DNA from: Vibrio brasiliensis LMG 20546 | GTDB lineage: Bacteria; Pseudomonadota; Gammaproteobacteria; Enterobacterales; Vibrionaceae | Direction of reading: 5' to 3' | DNA length: 64,000 nt | NCBI RefSeq assembly: GCF_000189255.1 | Contig: NZ_AEVS01000008.1 | Span: forward strand, 140,402 to 204,401 | In this document: positions 35,213-43,966 of the stretch, piece by piece | Layout: the number at the start of each line of letters is the position of its first letter | Position numbering within the stretch: position 1 is the stretch's first letter | Made by a program: the position numbers and the translations under genes | The notes under the pieces: generated by a model | The model's input: only the letters and a program-made list of their open reading frames with translations | Told to the model about the DNA's origin: nothing | Database searches by the model: none

Positions 35213-36606
35213 TACGCCACCTCATCAAGTTCTGTAGTCAGCACGACCTCGCCACTAAAATGGTCGTATTGGTATTGAGGAACCATGCGTAACGTACAGG
35301 CGAAGCTGCCAGTTTGATGGGTGGACTCAGTGACATTAATTTTGGCAAAGCTAAGTGGGTACTTTGACAGAGTCTCTTCATTGGCAAAGGCTACGTTGCT
35401 GGAAAACTTTTCGATCCAGTGGGTCAAAAAGAGTTCACACTCCGCAGCGGTATTAAAGCTACCAATCATCTCTCGAACCTGAACCTTAAGGTAATGGGCA
35501 ATTCGGCATGACATCAGGCTAGTTTGAATCTGAGTCAGCACTTTTTCATTGTCTGTCTCGCCGCTCTGCCAGATAGAGTTATTGCCGTTGAAATAGAACT
35601 TGTCACTCAACGCGCTTTTAGTCAGTGGGATAAAACCGTTCTGAGCGTAAAAGCTAGAAATCTGACCAAACAGAACCACGTCAGTTTCTGGTCTGGACAA
35701 GAAACGGCTGGTTGATTGCTCTACGTTAACTAACGCACCCTGAGCTTTATCATTCCAACGTGATTTGAGGAATCCGAACCAGTTAACTCTGTGGTGTTCG
35801 CGCATAATGGTCGCCGCAAAAGCGAAGGCTGCGTTGCCCCACAGGCCTTGACCTGCTTCGTTATAGATAAACCCGACCTTGGCATTTTGGTAGCGGCTAC
35901 GCATACGAATCGAAGGCATAACCAAACCAAGAAACTTGGAAGAGACTTTACTGCGTAAATCCTGCCAGGGTTGATAGTCGCCACCTGAGAGAATCTTTTC
36001 GATTCGATTTGTGTCGGATAGCCAGTCAGCGCTCGACTCGACGAAAAACTGCTTATCAGGTGAAAACAGCATAGGGCACAGTGTTACTTCACCAAGTTTG
36101 CTGAGTAGCTCGAGGGTGAATAGATCGTCGTAGTCGGCATCGAAGTCCATATCGAGAGAAACTTTGTGACTAAATATCATGCAGCCAAACGGATGACCGC
36201 CGAGTGTATTGAGCTCTTTATTGCCGATCTTGTTGTATAACTCGCTACCCTTGATGGTGTAAGCCTGGTTGACGTCGCTGGAGACTTCGCTCCAATCCAT
36301 ATCAAGCAACTTGAGTTTGGTTCTCTGCTTGTTGACGGGTAGGGTAGCCAGACCTTCTAGCCCAAGCCAGCTGCCGTGTAAGGTCTCAAAATCGTCGTGA
36401 TGAAGAATCTCATCCAGCTGTTTTGATATGCCATCGTCGAGCTGGTGGATCATCTGGGAAACGAATGAAATCAGACTGGCTTTGCTGTTGAGTGCCTGAG
36501 GTGCGATTTCAGACAGCAGAGAGAGCGACTCTTTCAAAAAGTCGTTGTCTGTGGTGTCTAATCCGGCAAAATTCCGTTGCCATTGTGAATCGAAGTTCAA
36601 ATTCAT
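35212..36606 (-). CDS. second TssC-like sheath large-subunit paralogue
   Basis: This 464-residue protein is a divergent homologue of TssC, which is encoded immediately upstream. Shared blocks include the region around FETLHGSWLGLEGLA (TssC: FQKLEGSWRGVQKLV), GGHPFGCMIFSHK (TssC: GGEPYGTFIGDYE), and the C-terminal RIAHYLKVQVREMIGS (TssC: RIAHYLKVMGRDKLGS). It is fused by a one-base overlap to tssE, so it may act at the baseplate end of the sheath rather than in the bulk tube. It has no own tssB partner. An intrinsic terminator lies between the two tssC-like genes, so it should be made in smaller amounts. Its role is unknown to me. Confidence 0.85.
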   Translation of the reverse strand: MNLNFDSQWQRNFAGLDTTDNDFLKESLSLLSEIAPQALNSKASLISFVSQMIHQLDDGISKQLDEILHHDDFETLHGSWLGLEGLATLPVNKQRTKLKLLDMDWSEVSSDVNQAYTIKGSELYNKIGNKELNTLGGHPFGCMIFSHKVSLDMDFDADYDDLFTLELLSKLGEVTLCPMLFSPDKQFFVESSADWLSDTNRIEKILSGGDYQPWQDLRSKVSSKFLGLVMPSIRMRSRYQNAKVGFIYNEAGQGLWGNAAFAFAATIMREHHRVNWFGFLKSRWNDKAQGALVNVEQSTSRFLSRPETDVVLFGQISSFYAQNGFIPLTKSALSDKFYFNGNNSIWQSGETDNEKVLTQIQTSLMSCRIAHYLKVQVREMIGSFNTAAECELFLTHWIEKFSSNVAFANEETLSKYPLSFAKINVTESTHQTGSFACTLRMVPQYQYDHFSGEVVLTTELDEVA

Positions 36607-36630
36607 AATGTCCTGAGAATAAACAGTGAG

Positions 36631-36664
36631 GGGAAAAATAAGGCCGGAAAAACCGGCCTTATTT
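36631..36664 (-). terminator. terminator/attenuator between tssC and the second tssC-like gene
   Basis: A perfect 12-bp inverted repeat (36636-36647 with 36653-36664, loop AAAAA) lies 4 bases after the tssC stop. On the minus strand the descending arm runs into TTATTTTT. Since the T6SS genes continue downstream without another obvious promoter, it probably terminates only part of the transcripts. Confidence 0.85.
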
Positions 36665-36668
36665 CGAT

Positions 36669-38147
36669 TTAGCCTGGAATCTTAGCAACCATTCGAACTG
36701 ACGTAGTCAACTCTTCAAGTTGTAGCCAAGGACGAAGGTGCGCGACTGCAGAGTATGAACCTGGACGGCCCGGTTGCTCTACAACTTCAATGCGAGACTC
36801 AGCCAGTGGAGTCTTAGCACGCTGTTCGTTACCAATTGCACCAGCGTTGGTGTATTGATCAATCCAAAGTTGCAGTTCACGTTGAATGTCCGGAGCTTCC
36901 AGGTTTGAACCTAGTTTGTCACGGCCCATAACTTTCAGGTAGTGAGCGATGCGGCCACTTGCCATGATGTACGGCAGACGAGCAGAGATTGCCGCGTTTG
37001 CTGTTGCATCTGGGTCAGTGAATGTTTTTGGTTTTTGAGTCGTTTGACCACCAATAAACACGCCGTAGTTAGAGTTTTTGTAGTGAACTAATGGTAGGAA
37101 ACCAAGATCACTTAGCTCTTTCTCACGTTCGTCGGTCAGGTTAACCTCTGTTGGACATTGCTGAACAAGGTCACCAGCTTCAGTTTTGTAGGTTAGGTTA
37201 GGTAGGTTCTCTACTTTACCGCCGTTATCCAGACCACGAATCGCAGTACACCAGCCCGACGCTGTGTATGCCTGAGTCATTTTCAGACCAAGGTCGTAAG
37301 CAGCATTTGACCAAACCAGCTCGTCGTTGCTTGCTGGGTTTGGATTGCCATCCATGTCGGTGCCTAACTCTTCGTAGTTGAACAGATTAGTGCCCAGACC
37401 TTTCGCACCGTATGGCAGACGAGCCATAGTACGTGGCAGAGTAAGTGTTACGTAACGAGCATCATCACTTTCACGGAAAGCATTCCAAGCCGCATAAGCT
37501 GGAGAATCGAAACCAGCGGCTACTGGCTTACCTTCGTCGAATGTAGTGAAGTCGTTGAACTCAAACATTTGCGCGTTAGCTGCTGCAACAAATGGTGCAT
37601 GACATGCTGCTGCTACTTCGCCCATGTAGCGAAGAAGAGCAACGTCTTCATCTTTAGCACTAAACTCGTAATCACCGATAAATGTGCCATAAGGTTCACC
37701 ACCTGCAGTACCAAATTCACCTTGGTAAACAGCGTTGAACAGTGGGCTACGGTCGATTGCAGGAGCATCTTCAAATTGCTCAAGCAGCTCTTCCTGAGTG
37801 AAATCAACCATTTTGATCTTAAGATCACGGCCTAGTTCACTTTCTTTAACCAGCTTCTGAACACCACGCCATGAACCTTCCAGTTTCTGGAAGTCATCTT
37901 GCTGCATTACTTCAGAAAGCTGCTTTGAAAGCTTTTTGTCGATTTCAGAAATAGCGTTTTCGATTGTCTTGGTTAAGTTTTTATCCCAAGTAACCGTGCC
38001 TGATAGGGCTTGCTCCGCTAATACAGAGAAAAGCTCTTTAGTCGTATCTGCAGGCGTTTGCGTTGTCGCTTCAATCGCTCGGTCTAGAAAACTCAGCGCG
38101 CCTTCTGCTGCTTCTGGTTGGCCTTGATTTTCAGCTTCAGTGCTCAT
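36669..38147 (-). CDS. tssC: T6SS sheath large subunit TssC (VipB)
   Basis: The 492-residue sheath protein carries the VipB landmarks: FQKLEGSWRGVQKLV near residue 90, GEFGTAGGEPYGTFIGDYE near 145-163, FRESDDARYVTLTLPR near 225, and the C-terminal AHYLKVMGRDKLGSN. Its TssB partner gene is immediately upstream and overlaps by one base. TssB-TssC heterodimers polymerise around the Hcp tube and contract to fire it. A strong terminator follows the stop codon. The 3' end encodes the PWLQLEELTTSVRMVAKIPG tail typical of the family. Confidence 0.97.
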   Translation of the reverse strand: MSTEAENQGQPEAAEGALSFLDRAIEATTQTPADTTKELFSVLAEQALSGTVTWDKNLTKTIENAISEIDKKLSKQLSEVMQQDDFQKLEGSWRGVQKLVKESELGRDLKIKMVDFTQEELLEQFEDAPAIDRSPLFNAVYQGEFGTAGGEPYGTFIGDYEFSAKDEDVALLRYMGEVAAACHAPFVAAANAQMFEFNDFTTFDEGKPVAAGFDSPAYAAWNAFRESDDARYVTLTLPRTMARLPYGAKGLGTNLFNYEELGTDMDGNPNPASNDELVWSNAAYDLGLKMTQAYTASGWCTAIRGLDNGGKVENLPNLTYKTEAGDLVQQCPTEVNLTDEREKELSDLGFLPLVHYKNSNYGVFIGGQTTQKPKTFTDPDATANAAISARLPYIMASGRIAHYLKVMGRDKLGSNLEAPDIQRELQLWIDQYTNAGAIGNEQRAKTPLAESRIEVVEQPGRPGSYSAVAHLRPWLQLEELTTSVRMVAKIPG

Positions 38148-38650
38148 TATTCGCCTCCTTCTTTGTTGATACCTAGTTCATCTGAAAGTGCGTTAATTGT
38201 GTCCGCACTTTGCAGTACTTCTTTAAGTAGCTTTTCCAGATCGCGTGAGCGATCCGCTTTAGAAAGCAGAACCTTTAACTGGTTACGTGTTTCTACAAGC
38301 TTCTTAAGAGGCTCAACTTGCTCAACGATCGCTTCTGGTTCGAAGTCTTTCATTGAGTTGAACTTGAGGCTAGCTTCAAACTGGCTATCGTCATCCGCTA
38401 GCACGTTATCAACTTTCAGGCTTAGCTCTGGACCAATGCGTTTCATTACATTGTCAAAGTTGTCTTTATCGACGTTGTAGAACGTACGCTCTTCAACGTC
38501 TTCCTTGTCCTGCTTATGACCCGAGTAGTCACCAATCACCCCAACAACAAATGGGAGTTCTTTGGTTTCTACAGCGCCATTAGTTTCCACATCGTAAGTG
38601 ATACTTACGCGGTTTTTACTTACGCGTTTGTGTTGGGAATTAAGTGCCAC
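38147..38650 (-). CDS. tssB: T6SS sheath small subunit TssB (VipA)
   Basis: This 167-residue protein begins with NSQHKRVSKNRVSITYDVET, the conserved VipA N-terminus. ELPFVVGVIGDYSGHK and FDNVMKRIGPELSLKV follow, then a C-terminal helix with EPLKKLVETRNQLKVLLSK that is the ClpV-access region in relatives. It lies 19 bases after hcp and overlaps tssC by one base. It is the protector and partner of TssC in the contractile sheath. Confidence 0.97.
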   Translation of the reverse strand: MALNSQHKRVSKNRVSITYDVETNGAVETKELPFVVGVIGDYSGHKQDKEDVEERTFYNVDKDNFDNVMKRIGPELSLKVDNVLADDDSQFEASLKFNSMKDFEPEAIVEQVEPLKKLVETRNQLKVLLSKADRSRDLEKLLKEVLQSADTINALSDELGINKEGGE

Positions 38651-38669
38651 AATGGATCTCCTTATTCAA

Positions 38670-39191
38670 TTAAGATGCAGTCGATGTCACTTTAGCCGCT
38701 GTAGCGTCGAAGCCTACTTCAGGACCTTTCTCGATCTTACCGCCTTCGCCTTCGATGTAGTAAGCCTTAGAAATTTCTGTGTAAGTCAGGCTGAAAGATT
38801 CGTTCGGTAGTGAACCGTCAGAAGCTGCCATGTTGTAGCTAGACATACGTGCTGCTTTTAGCGTCAGGATTAGGTAAGGATCGGCACCTGAACCTTCACG
38901 GTTTGGCTTAGTCATCACGATCTCAACGGTTTTACCTTCGCCACCTGGAGCGTATAGGAAAGTCGTTAGGTGAGGCGTTGCACCGTCACAGCCACGAGTC
39001 ACGTTTACTTCACCTAGTGCAACCATACCTTGGTCTGCGTTGTTAGCGTTACCGACATCAATACCTACACCACGTACAGCGTTCCAAGTGATAGTGTCGA
39101 TAGCGAAGAAACCATCTTTACCACCAATCTTCTCTACAGTTGCAGCACCTTTAGGTTTTGTACCGTCTATTCTCATGAAAATAGAAGCCAT
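38670..39191 (-). CDS. hcp: T6SS tube protein Hcp (TssD)
   Basis: The 173-residue protein forms the hexameric rings of the expelled tube and is the usual secreted marker of an active T6SS. ASIFMRIDGTKPKGAA opens the protein, then the typical GFFAIDTITWNAVRGVGID strand block and LYAPGGEGKTVEIVMTK. LILTLKAARMSSYNMAASDG and ESFSLTYTEISKAYY complete the beta-barrel. It lies between tssA and tssB; the terminator after tssC groups hcp-tssB-tssC as the most highly expressed segment. Confidence 0.97.
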   Translation of the reverse strand: MASIFMRIDGTKPKGAATVEKIGGKDGFFAIDTITWNAVRGVGIDVGNANNADQGMVALGEVNVTRGCDGATPHLTTFLYAPGGEGKTVEIVMTKPNREGSGADPYLILTLKAARMSSYNMAASDGSLPNESFSLTYTEISKAYYIEGEGGKIEKGPEVGFDATAAKVTSTAS

Positions 39192-39220
39192 TTTATTCTC
39201 CTTTGCTGATCAGCATTTCG

Positions 39221-40648
39221 TTACCACTCAAAGTCAGTCAGGCCACCTGACGACTGAGCGGACGTCGCTTCAGTTTGTGTTGGTTTTGTTGTGTTGACTG
39301 CTTCCGGTTGAGTAACCTCAACAGAAGGAGTCGGTTCTTTAGTTAATTGCGTGTCGTTGTTAGTGATTGCATTATTATTCGCGACAGCAGTTTGCTGTGT
39401 CGCTTTATTACTGAGATCGACTTGATTAAGGTTGTCCATCCCAGTTAATTGGTTTATGTGTTGCACTACGCCACTGTTACCGCCAGTCATCTCTTCGATT
39501 AATTCGGGAAGGCTCATGTATCCCCAACGGATGGCACGTTCAAGCAAGAAAGAGATTGGGCTATGTGGCTCTGTCTGTTTGAAAAACTCGGAAATTTCTC
39601 TTATCTGCTGGAACGCCTGATCACGACTTGCTACCTGACCTAGAGAGAGCGGTTGAGCGACTGGGGCTGCGGCTTGAACTTGAGGTGCCGCCACCGGGGC
39701 GACAGTTGAAGTTGTGGGTGCAGCTACCTGGCTTTCTGTGGGTGCCGCTGGGGCAGTCTCAACCACAGCTTCGCTGACTGTCGCTGGTTCTGATACTGCA
39801 GGCGTTGGCTCGGCAACGTCTTCTTGGCGCGGTTGAAGATTTTCATCCAGCGGCCATAGAGCAAACTTGTCTCCAGTTAGATAGCGAATCGCGTTAATTG
39901 AGTCTGCGATATTGGCTTTAACAAAGCGGAAACTAATGGGTGTTACGCCCACTTGCTGGCATTGCTGTGCGATAGCTAGCTCCGCCTGACTAAAGTTCTG
40001 GTAGCTTTCGGCTAGCAGCATCACGGTTTGTTCGACTTCACTTGAAAATAACTGCTGAGCTTTCTGTTTCAGTTCAGCCAGAGATCCAGAGCGCTCGGCA
40101 CGAAGGTAATCACCAAACGTGATCTCTTCAATCAGCCCAATCAATTGCAGTGGCATGAACAGGGCAGTAGAGTCGTTGCTTTCACCGACTAACTGCAAAA
40201 GAGGTTTAATTCGAAATTCGGCCAGCTCTTTTGCTTTACCTTGTTCGTCATCACTTTTGATTTTGTTCTCTGGCAGGGTCGGGTGCAACTCCGTCCAGAA
40301 CTGCTCGATAAATCCAGTTAGTACTTTAGTTGAGTCGGCCAGATTGTGATATGGCTGAGCCGTAAACAGTTGACTTGAAATAAACCAGCCCAACAACTCA
40401 ATATCTTTGGTAGATTGGGTCAGAGCATCGAATGTGCTTTCGCGCAACTGCTGCCAGTTAGTTTGGTTAGCATCAAGCAGTGCTTCATCGCTTGATGCGT
40501 CAGGCGTTTCGATTAACTGGCGAAAAGAAGATTGGGCTGCGTTGTAGTTGTTACGCAGGCCGCGGTATGCAGAACGATCAAGTTTAAGGTAAGCACCTGT
40601 TGGAGACTCTTCAGAAATGGGTGTTAATAAACGATCGATTTCTACCAT
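39221..40648 (-). CDS. tssA: T6SS cap/assembly protein TssA (ImpA_N family)
   Basis: The protein of about 475 residues has an N-terminal ImpA_N domain (VEIDRLLTPISEESPTGAYLKLD; DIELLGWFISSQLF). A helical middle region and a long low-complexity Pro/Ala/Thr/Val linker (about 280-345) follow. A C-terminal helical domain contains SPISFLLERAIRWGYMSLPEL and ends in a Gln/Asn/Thr-rich tail to TDFEW. The ATG at 40648 has a GGAAG site, while the upstream TTG at 40675 does not. It is the first gene of hcp-tssB-tssC, with 210 bases upstream that must hold its promoter. TssA organises sheath and tube polymerisation. Confidence 0.9.
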   Translation of the reverse strand: MVEIDRLLTPISEESPTGAYLKLDRSAYRGLRNNYNAAQSSFRQLIETPDASSDEALLDANQTNWQQLRESTFDALTQSTKDIELLGWFISSQLFTAQPYHNLADSTKVLTGFIEQFWTELHPTLPENKIKSDDEQGKAKELAEFRIKPLLQLVGESNDSTALFMPLQLIGLIEEITFGDYLRAERSGSLAELKQKAQQLFSSEVEQTVMLLAESYQNFSQAELAIAQQCQQVGVTPISFRFVKANIADSINAIRYLTGDKFALWPLDENLQPRQEDVAEPTPAVSEPATVSEAVVETAPAAPTESQVAAPTTSTVAPVAAPQVQAAAPVAQPLSLGQVASRDQAFQQIREISEFFKQTEPHSPISFLLERAIRWGYMSLPELIEEMTGGNSGVVQHINQLTGMDNLNQVDLSNKATQQTAVANNNAITNNDTQLTKEPTPSVEVTQPEAVNTTKPTQTEATSAQSSGGLTDFEW

Positions 40649-40858
40649 ACGACTTCCGTTATTATTTTGTATCAATTTGGTAAATGTAAACGCCTGAAAA
40701 ATTAGTAATATGTGGGGCGATTCCTACAATTGATAGTCTAGGCTTATTTTTGTAAAAGGCTCGTCCATTTTCATTATTTCCGTAAAAAAGTGACCTGCGT
40801 CTAGAAAATTGGACGGAGCACGGTTACTTTTTAGTAAATCCTTGTTTGGATGATGGTT

Positions 40859-41158
40859 TTATCCACCTATAAGAACTGTGGGCATACCTAATACTATTGT
40901 GCCACCATGTGCAGTTGTATCGCCCATTCTTGCAGCAGGTTTGTTCATAATCATTACCGTTGCACTGCCTTTAATGATCGAATCCGGTGGTCCAACACAG
41001 ACACACATATCACCCATAGTCGCCGCTGGCATATTGCCTATCAGGACAGTGGGAACGCCAGGGCCACTAATAGGGCCACCAACATGAGGTATTGGTGGAA
41101 CAGCAGGGGTCTGCATAGGGCAGACGTGCATGTCTGTTAGTCGAGCGGCTAATGTCAT
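40859..41158 (-). CDS. PAAR-domain spike tip protein
   Basis: This 99-residue PAAR protein shows the repeated short beta-hairpin pattern GxPTVLIGNMPAATMGDM and IMNKPAARMGDTTAHGG, with the metal-binding His/Cys residues DMHVCP and MCVCVG. It forms the sharp cone that caps VgrG. It is encoded after vgrG and the small intermediate gene, overlapping the latter by 4 bases (ATGA), so the three are made together. No effector extension is fused. Confidence 0.92.
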   Translation of the reverse strand: MTLAARLTDMHVCPMQTPAVPPIPHVGGPISGPGVPTVLIGNMPAATMGDMCVCVGPPDSIIKGSATVMIMNKPAARMGDTTAHGGTIVLGMPTVLIGG

Positions 41159-41727
41159 CCTTTTCCTCCGTTTCCACCACCAGCGATATCAATAGAATAG
41201 GCTACTGATTGAGTATAGTAGGCTTGCGACTCATTCCAAGCGGGTAGAGCAGCGGCGTGGTTAATTGCTCCGGCAACGGCTTTGGCATAGAGGAATGGGT
41301 CAGGCAGCACCGCAGGAAGATCGGGTGCGACAATACTACCGGAGCCATTCCAGAATACCGCTTGTGATAGCCATGACGGTCCGCAGTTTAGTTCAAGGCG
41401 GTTAGAGAGCAGTTCGGCCTTGCGACGCAGCTCCTCCGCTGGCGACTGAACCCATTGCTGGGCAGTTTGAATACACTGAAGCTGAGTAGGGCTCCAGATA
41501 TCCTGACGTTGTTGAACGCACAGGCTTGCCCACCAAATCGCCTCACGAACAGGTAAGGCGTGAGCCAGAAATTGAGTAAGGTCATTAAACAACTCCTCCG
41601 TTTGCAAAGCTTCAATCGCTTGTGCAACGCTCATTTCTGGATCCAACAACTGTTGTGCTTCTTCAGAAGCTTTAAACCTTGGTAAAATCTGGCCACAGGT
41701 CTGGTAAGGGATTTTTTTATAATTCAT
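41155..41727 (-). CDS. small protein between VgrG and PAAR, T6SS accessory of unknown function (DUF6931-like)
   Basis: The 190-residue protein has no signal peptide and no membrane segment. Residues 25-105 are helical with conserved-looking tryptophans (EAIWWASLCVQQRQDIWSPTQLQC and AQQWVQSPAEELRRKAELL). The second half holds SWLSQAVFWNGSGSIV and PDPFLYAKAVAGAINHAAALP, and the tail is Gly-rich. I recall a similar family (DUF6931) linked to T6SS loci but am not certain of the name. It shares its first base with the vgrG stop codon and overlaps PAAR, which suggests a chaperone or adaptor that loads PAAR or an effector onto VgrG. That role is inferred from position only. Confidence 0.7.
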   Translation of the reverse strand: MNYKKIPYQTCGQILPRFKASEEAQQLLDPEMSVAQAIEALQTEELFNDLTQFLAHALPVREAIWWASLCVQQRQDIWSPTQLQCIQTAQQWVQSPAEELRRKAELLSNRLELNCGPSWLSQAVFWNGSGSIVAPDLPAVLPDPFLYAKAVAGAINHAAALPAWNESQAYYTQSVAYSIDIAGGGNGGKG

Positions 41728-43709
41728 TAGTTAACCTTAACAATCGCACCTTTTACTTCGCCCATCACACCACCATCAAATGTTGCTTTAAGGCCTGATT
41801 TGAATTCGGCGCTCAGTGAACCTTCTGCGGATAACGTGGTATCTGCTTTAATTGCAACGCTCATACCTTTGATCGAGTTTGAGCTTGTCGCTTGTAAAGC
41901 CGTGGTTGCACCGGAGATCTTGTTGGCAGAAGTTGCTTTACTGGTGACGTTGGTGCCTTCTAGATTGAGTGCGCTGCTCGCTTTTATGTCGATATTGCTT
42001 GCCTCAATCGAGATGGATGAAGAAGAGATAGATATCTTGCTTGAACCTACCTTTAAGTCGATGCTGTCATCGGCTTCAATGGTGATGGTTTTAGCTTTTT
42101 CCGATAACGCTTTAGTCACGGTAAGGCTGTAGTTATCCTCGGTGGAAATCGCCATCTGTTTGGTGACTTTCTGTGTCAGCTCGCCCTTCACCGTCTCAGT
42201 GTGATTGTTTTCAACTTCCTGAGTGATGTCTTTGGCCGCATGCATATAGATTAGCTCGTTATCTTTCTTATCATCGAAATAGAGCTCGTTTGACTGTCCC
42301 GACAGTTTTGTTTTGATACCACTCTTAGTCGAGTTAGCTTCTTTGTATGGCGGAGCATTCTTACTGTTGTAGACACTGCCAGTAATGATTGGCTGGTCTG
42401 GGTCGCCATCGATAAATGACACCAGCACTTCCTGACCAGTGCGTGGTACGAACTGCGCACCATAGCCACTGCCTGCCATCATCTGGGCGACACGCACATA
42501 GCAGCTGGTCTTATCACCGCTCGCTTCAGTGTCCCATTGGAACTGGATTCTGACCCGCCCTTGGTCATCCTGGTTAATCTCACCAGCGGTAGAGCCAGCA
42601 ACCGTTGCACTCTGCATTCCATGGACCCGTTGCTTCTGGATCGGGGTCGGATAGTAGGAGGTCGCTTTTGGCACGGCGGTAATCGTCGAATGACAAGTTA
42701 CGTCTGATGAGTAATTGGTCGTAACGGCAATAATCGAGTAATCGTCAAGCTGAGACTTGTCTAAATGGCTTGAGAGTGAGAACCAGGTGGCGATGTCGAA
42801 CAGATCGTGCTTCGCTGTTGCTTCAATGGTCTGATAGTTTTGTTCAAGGTGCTCAATTCGTCGCTTAGCCAGATTACTCGCCAGATCGGTTTTATCTCCG
42901 GAAACACCTAAAGGAGGGTAATGGCGATTGGTCAGTTTGGTGTTGTTGGCAATCGAATGATTACTCTTTTGCGCCTTACTGGTGACAAATTTTGTTTGGG
43001 TGTAATCGTAAGCCGTTAACTCGATGCTAGAACCATGAAATGCTAAAGCCGGTGCCCAGGTGTCGAGCAACGGCAGCGATCCTGACGGTGTTTCAGCCAT
43101 GTCGAATTTGGCATTGTCTGCCTTATCAAAAGGTGATTGAGCGTCTTGAAGTACTAGAGTGTGTTCCGTTGCTGAGTGAGTAAAGTAGTAATGAACCCCT
43201 TCTTCTGCCAGCAAACGAGTGACGAAGTCGAAATCCGATTCGTTGTATTGCAAGCAGTATTCACGCTTGGTCGACGGCATCTTGGCGATCTTGTAACAGC
43301 CTTTAAAACCAGCATTGTCGAAGATGTCGCTAACAATATCTTTGGTTGACTGATTCTGATACACACGAAAAGCGTGAGTGTGCTTAAGTAACTCTAACCA
43401 TGGCTTTAAGGTCACTTGATAAACCGCATACTGAAGATTGCTATCCATGCCCTGATTTTCAATCCGCGTCACAATGCCGTTATATGAGCGCGACAAGGTT
43501 GAGCTACCCGCAAGGTTGGAATATCGATTCACAGTAAGCAGCTGGCCTAACTGGCTCTGAGCATCAAAGTTGCTGGAAATTAGCGTTGCACTGATTGAAA
43601 ACGATTGTGACAGAGACTGAGTCACGGAAAACTGGCTGATGGTATGTTCTTGGCCTTTGTAATCTTTGGCGGATATCGGGCTTGCAGATGCCGAATATTT
43701 TTCAGCCAT
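41727..43709 (-). CDS. vgrG: T6SS spike protein VgrG (TssI)
   Basis: The 660-residue protein has the gp27/gp5-like VgrG plan. An N-terminal gp27 part has SVTQSLSQSFSISATLISSN and YCLQYNESDFDFVTRLLAEE. The OB-fold with QDDQGRVRIQFQWD is near residue 385, and GSGYGAQFVPRTGQEVLVSF follows. A C-terminal beta-helix has repeated SISSSSISIEASNIDIKAS-like strands. It ends in a short KGAIVKVN tail with no fused effector domain, so effectors must be carried by PAAR, Hcp or adaptors. A terminator (43931-43954) separates it from the gene upstream, so it has its own promoter in the gap 43710-43966. Confidence 0.96.
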   Translation of the reverse strand: MAEKYSASASPISAKDYKGQEHTISQFSVTQSLSQSFSISATLISSNFDAQSQLGQLLTVNRYSNLAGSSTLSRSYNGIVTRIENQGMDSNLQYAVYQVTLKPWLELLKHTHAFRVYQNQSTKDIVSDIFDNAGFKGCYKIAKMPSTKREYCLQYNESDFDFVTRLLAEEGVHYYFTHSATEHTLVLQDAQSPFDKADNAKFDMAETPSGSLPLLDTWAPALAFHGSSIELTAYDYTQTKFVTSKAQKSNHSIANNTKLTNRHYPPLGVSGDKTDLASNLAKRRIEHLEQNYQTIEATAKHDLFDIATWFSLSSHLDKSQLDDYSIIAVTTNYSSDVTCHSTITAVPKATSYYPTPIQKQRVHGMQSATVAGSTAGEINQDDQGRVRIQFQWDTEASGDKTSCYVRVAQMMAGSGYGAQFVPRTGQEVLVSFIDGDPDQPIITGSVYNSKNAPPYKEANSTKSGIKTKLSGQSNELYFDDKKDNELIYMHAAKDITQEVENNHTETVKGELTQKVTKQMAISTEDNYSLTVTKALSEKAKTITIEADDSIDLKVGSSKISISSSSISIEASNIDIKASSALNLEGTNVTSKATSANKISGATTALQATSSNSIKGMSVAIKADTTLSAEGSLSAEFKSGLKATFDGGVMGEVKGAIVKVN

Positions 43710-43746
43710 AACACGTCCTTTAAACTAACTACTGAGTTTCGACACA

Positions 43747-43764
43747 ATTGTTTTTCGAAACAAT
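43747..43764. promoter_or_regulatory. palindrome in the vgrG leader
   Basis: Perfect 7-bp arms ATTGTTT-TTCG-AAACAAT, 38-55 bases before the vgrG start. It could be an operator or an RNA hairpin in the leader. A -35-like TTGACA lies upstream on the minus strand at about 43776-43781, but no good -10 follows at the standard spacing. Confidence 0.35.
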
Positions 43765-43925
43765 GGGTTGTGGTATGTGTCAATAATGTATTAAAACGTA
43801 GCAGGAAATTTTTGTTAAATAAATTAAATTTGCCAGATTTTAACGGTTACGTAACAGTTGAGTTATCTGATACGCAAAAGAGTGTGTAAACACTACTGGG
43901 TGAGATTTCATAGTTGTTACGGTTA

Positions 43926-43954
43926 GCAAAAAGCCAGAACAGTCGTTCTGGCTT
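43926..43954 (-). terminator. terminator of the gene upstream of vgrG
   Basis: A perfect 10-bp stem (43931-43940 with 43945-43954, 4-nt loop) is followed on the minus strand by a T-run (TTTTT). It separates the frameshifted gene from the vgrG transcription unit. Confidence 0.85.
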
Positions 43955-43966
43955 TGTTTCAGGTTG

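Noticed and set aside
40649-40858. Sigma-54 promoter ahead of tssA
   Set aside because: I found no GG-N10-GC pair in the right context on the minus strand; sigma-70-like hexamers are also weak.
41800-42132. A 110-residue ORF antisense to vgrG
   Set aside because: It is the mirror of the repetitive beta-helix codons of vgrG and has no ribosome binding site.
43770-43800. LuxR/HapR-type quorum-sensing site before vgrG
   Set aside because: Only one half-site (ATTATTGACA on the minus strand) fits; the second half is missing.
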